A DNA stretch of 16,595 bases from Ruminococcaceae bacterium UBA5396 (GTDB taxonomy: Bacteria > Bacillota > Clostridia > Oscillospirales > Acutalibacteraceae). A model generated the notes under the pieces. The model was given only the letters and a program-made list of their open reading frames with translations. It had not been told where the DNA came from and made no database searches. Numbering within the stretch: position 1 is the stretch's first letter; each line of letters opens with the position of its first letter. A program made the translations under genes and the position numbers. The DNA lies in assembly GCA_002410715.1 (NCBI GenBank), contig DHOG01000164.1, forward strand, positions 1-16,595. Reading direction: 5' to 3'. This document shows positions 14,719-16,595 of this stretch, in pieces.

Positions 14719-16182
14719 ATGAAAGAGCAAATAACAAAAATGACGGTTAGCCGGTTGAGTGAAGGGCTGTCAAGCAAAGAGATTTCGGCTGTCGAGGCCG
14801 CAAAGGCGTATCTGGACAAAATAACCGCTTGTGATAAAGAGATTGGCGCCTATCTCCAAGTGACTGCCGAGCAAGCCTTAAAACAAGCCCAACAAGTCGA
14901 TCAGCTACGTGCCGCAGGAGAGCGGCTTTCCCCCCTTGCCGGCATCCCAGCGGGAATCAAGGATAATATTTGCGCAAAGGGTATAAACACAACCTGTGCT
15001 TCCCGTATGCTGGAGAACTTTGTTCCGCCTTACAATGCCTTTGTAATGCAGCGGCTGGAGGAGCGGAATGTCGTGATGCTGGGCAAGCTCAATATGGACG
15101 AGTTTGCCATGGGTTCAACAAACGAAAACTCCTACTTCAAGCCTGTTCACAATCCGCGTGATCTGACGCGGGTTCCGGGGGGCAGCTCAGGCGGGCCGGC
15201 TGCTGCTGTGGCTGCCGATGAAGCGGCGTTTACCCTTGGCACCGATACAGGCGGATCGGTTCGCCAACCGGCGGCATTTTGCGGCATTGTTGGTATGAAG
15301 CCCACCTACGGCGCGGTTTCCCGCAACGGATTGGTGGCGTTCGCCTCTTCTCTTGACCAGATCGGTCCCCTGACAAAAAATGTAAGGGATTCGGCTTTGG
15401 TGATGGAGGCATTGGCTGCCCACGATGAGGCAGATGCAACCTCATTGGATTATGCCTGGCCCTCCTTTACTGAAAATTTGGAGCGGGGTGTAAAGGGACT
15501 TCGTATTGCGCTGCCTAAGGAATATTTTGATGACGGGGTTGGGGTTGAAATCAAGGACACCGTCCTTGCTGCAGCCTCCCAATATGAAAAACTGGGTGCC
15601 AAGGTTGAGGAGGTTTCCATGCCCACTCTGGGCTATGCGTTGCAGGTCTATTGTGTCATTGCATCCGCCGAGGCTGCCTCCAACCTTGCGAGATTTGACG
15701 GTGTGAAATACGGATACCGTGCCCAGGGCTGCAATGATATTGATGAAATCTATAAGGTGACCCGCAGCAAGGGATTGGGGCGTGAGGTCAAGCGCCGTAT
15801 CATGCTGGGCAACCTTGTGCTGAGTTCAGGATATTACGACGTCTATTATAAAAAAGCACTGCAGGTGCGTACATTGATTGTCGAGGATTTCAAACGTGTA
15901 TTTGAGGGCTGTGACCTCATTCTTTCGCCGGTTACTCCCACAACGGCGCATAAGCTGGGTGAAGACGGGCGGGATTTGATTGAGTCATACATGGGCAATT
16001 TTTATACAGTAGCCGCCAATATTGCGGGCATTCCTGCCCTGTCGCTGCCCTGCGGTGAGGATTCCCAGGGACTTCCCATCGGCATGCAGCTGATCGGAAA
16101 ACGGTTTGACGAGCCGCTGCTTTATCAGGCGGCATATGCTTATGAGCAAAGCAACGGCACAGGGAAGGAGGATGCAAAATGA
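14719..16182 (+). CDS. gatA: Asp-tRNA(Asn)/Glu-tRNA(Gln) amidotransferase subunit A
   Basis: GatA is the amidase-signature glutaminase of GatCAB. It releases ammonia from glutamine, which travels to GatB to amidate Asp-tRNA-Asn or Glu-tRNA-Gln. The 487 residues are of normal length. The Ser-cisSer-Lys triad is visible: Lys81 (AGIKDNI), Ser156 (PGGSSGG) and nucleophile Ser180 ([11 protein letters not shown]). These are offset by two from Staphylococcus aureus GatA as I recall its numbering. [16 protein letters not shown] (125-140), the family's typical loop, is also present. AGGAGG overlaps the aspS-gatC stop codon and lies 7 bases before the ATG, and the stop overlaps the gatB start (ATGA), so the operon is tightly coupled. 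Confidence 0.97.
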   Translation: MKEQITKMTVSRLSEGLSSKEISAVEAAKAYLDKITACDKEIGAYLQVTAEQALKQAQQVDQLRAAGERLSPLAGIPAGIKDNICAKGINTTCASRMLENFVPPYNAFVMQRLEERNVVMLGKLNMDEFAMGSTNENSYFKPVHNPRDLTRVPGGSSGGPAAAVAADEAAFTLGTDTGGSVRQPAAFCGIVGMKPTYGAVSRNGLVAFASSLDQIGPLTKNVRDSALVMEALAAHDEADATSLDYAWPSFTENLERGVKGLRIALPKEYFDDGVGVEIKDTVLAAASQYEKLGAKVEEVSMPTLGYALQVYCVIASAEAASNLARFDGVKYGYRAQGCNDIDEIYKVTRSKGLGREVKRRIMLGNLVLSSGYYDVYYKKALQVRTLIVEDFKRVFEGCDLILSPVTPTTAHKLGEDGRDLIESYMGNFYTVAANIAGIPALSLPCGEDSQGLPIGMQLIGKRFDEPLLYQAAYAYEQSNGTGKEDAK

Positions 16183-16595
16183 TCAGTAAGAGTGTTTTAC
16201 AAAGCTATGAAATGGTAATCGGTCTTGAGGTACACGTGGAGCTGAAAACCAAGACCAAAATATTTTGCAATTGCTCCACCGAATTCGGCGCAGAGCCCAA
16301 CACCCAGTGCTGCCCTGTCTGCACCGGTATGCCCGGTACCCTGCCTGTATTAAACAAGCAGGTGGTCAATTATGCGGTCAAGGCCGGACTTGCAACCAAC
16401 TGTAAGATAGCCTCCAGTACAAAACAGTACCGTAAGCATTACTTTTACCCCGACCTGCCCAAGGCATATCAGATTTCTCAATATGATATGCCGATTTGCG
16501 AGCACGGATATCTTGATATAGAAACCGGCAAGGGTGCAAAGCGTATTGGAATCACCCGTATCCATATCGAAGAGGATGCGGGCAAGCTGGTGCAT
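16179..16595 (+). CDS. gatB: Asp-tRNA(Asn)/Glu-tRNA(Gln) amidotransferase subunit B, 3' end beyond window
   Basis: GatB is the tRNA-binding kinase/amidotransferase subunit that activates the Asp or Glu carboxylate with ATP and amidates it. The 139 visible codons include [20 protein letters not shown] (about 10-29), the Cys-rich zinc site around CNCS and [26 protein letters not shown] and [10 protein letters not shown], all diagnostic of the GatB N-terminal cradle domain. AAGGAGG lies 7 bases before the ATG, which overlaps the gatA stop. Roughly 340 residues, including the tail domain, are missing because the window ends. Confidence 0.96.
   Translation, partial: MISKSVLQSYEMVIGLEVHVELKTKTKIFCNCSTEFGAEPNTQCCPVCTGMPGTLPVLNKQVVNYAVKAGLATNCKIASSTKQYRKHYFYPDLPKAYQISQYDMPICEHGYLDIETGKGAKRIGITRIHIEEDAGKLVH

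Noticed and set aside
14017..14730. A 237-codon open frame on the minus strand opposite the 3' half of aspS-gatC
   Set aside because: It lies fully antisense to a well-supported gene, has no ribosome binding site of note and no recognisable protein features; the frame is open because of the sense codon usage.
16350..16595. Minus-strand 81-codon frame at the right edge
   Set aside because: Antisense to gatB, whose conserved motifs are read on the plus strand.

Overview
The window looks like chromosome of an anaerobic, spore-lineage Firmicute (Clostridia, probably Oscillospirales/Ruminococcaceae-like). The clues are strong AGGAGG ribosome binding sites, a T-box leader, a SpoVB/MurJ-type flippase, a DUF4474 protein, and tRNA-dependent amidation genes. 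This placement is an inference from gene content. No rRNA, tRNA, CRISPR array or intact insertion sequence is visible.

Left part (1-3060, minus strand): pyrG (CTP synthase, cut by the window edge) lies downstream of a two-gene hisH-hisF unit, the glutaminase and cyclase halves of imidazole glycerol phosphate synthase. The rest of a histidine operon is absent here. A short leader with two mutually exclusive hairpins precedes pyrG.

Middle-left (3140-6800): on the plus strand there is a secreted, Thr-rich, C-terminally membrane-anchored protein of unknown function and a 50-residue basic protein. Convergent to them are a calcineurin-like metallophosphoesterase and an overlapping DUF4474 membrane protein. 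The convergent genes share a palindromic terminator running exactly from stop codon to stop codon. A YbjQ/UPF0145 protein follows on the plus strand.

Middle (6837-10057): a decayed REP-associated (Y1-type) transposase with an internal deletion and a frameshift, a strong bidirectional terminator, then a minus-strand pair. The pair encodes a SpoVB/MurJ-like flippase and, upstream, a mostly disordered protein carrying four copies of a D/E-rich, CPxAPSMFRP-like motif and a C-terminal carboxypeptidase-regulatory-like domain.

AT-rich accessory stretch (about 10060-12300): a secreted chymotrypsin-fold serine protease and, divergently, a small lipoprotein, with hairpins and terminators around them.

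Right part (12262-16595, plus strand): a strong promoter, a T-box riboswitch, an aspS-gatC fusion gene, gatA and the 5' part of gatB. This is a complete tRNA-dependent Asn (and probably Gln) pathway in one operon. AspRS charges tRNA-Asn with Asp and GatCAB amidates it. The T-box specifier region reads GAAC, which contains AAC (Asn) and the overlapping GAA (Glu). This matches the two-codon T-box described for the transamidation operon of Clostridium acetobutylicum. The fusion of GatC to AspRS under such a riboswitch is the most notable system in the window.
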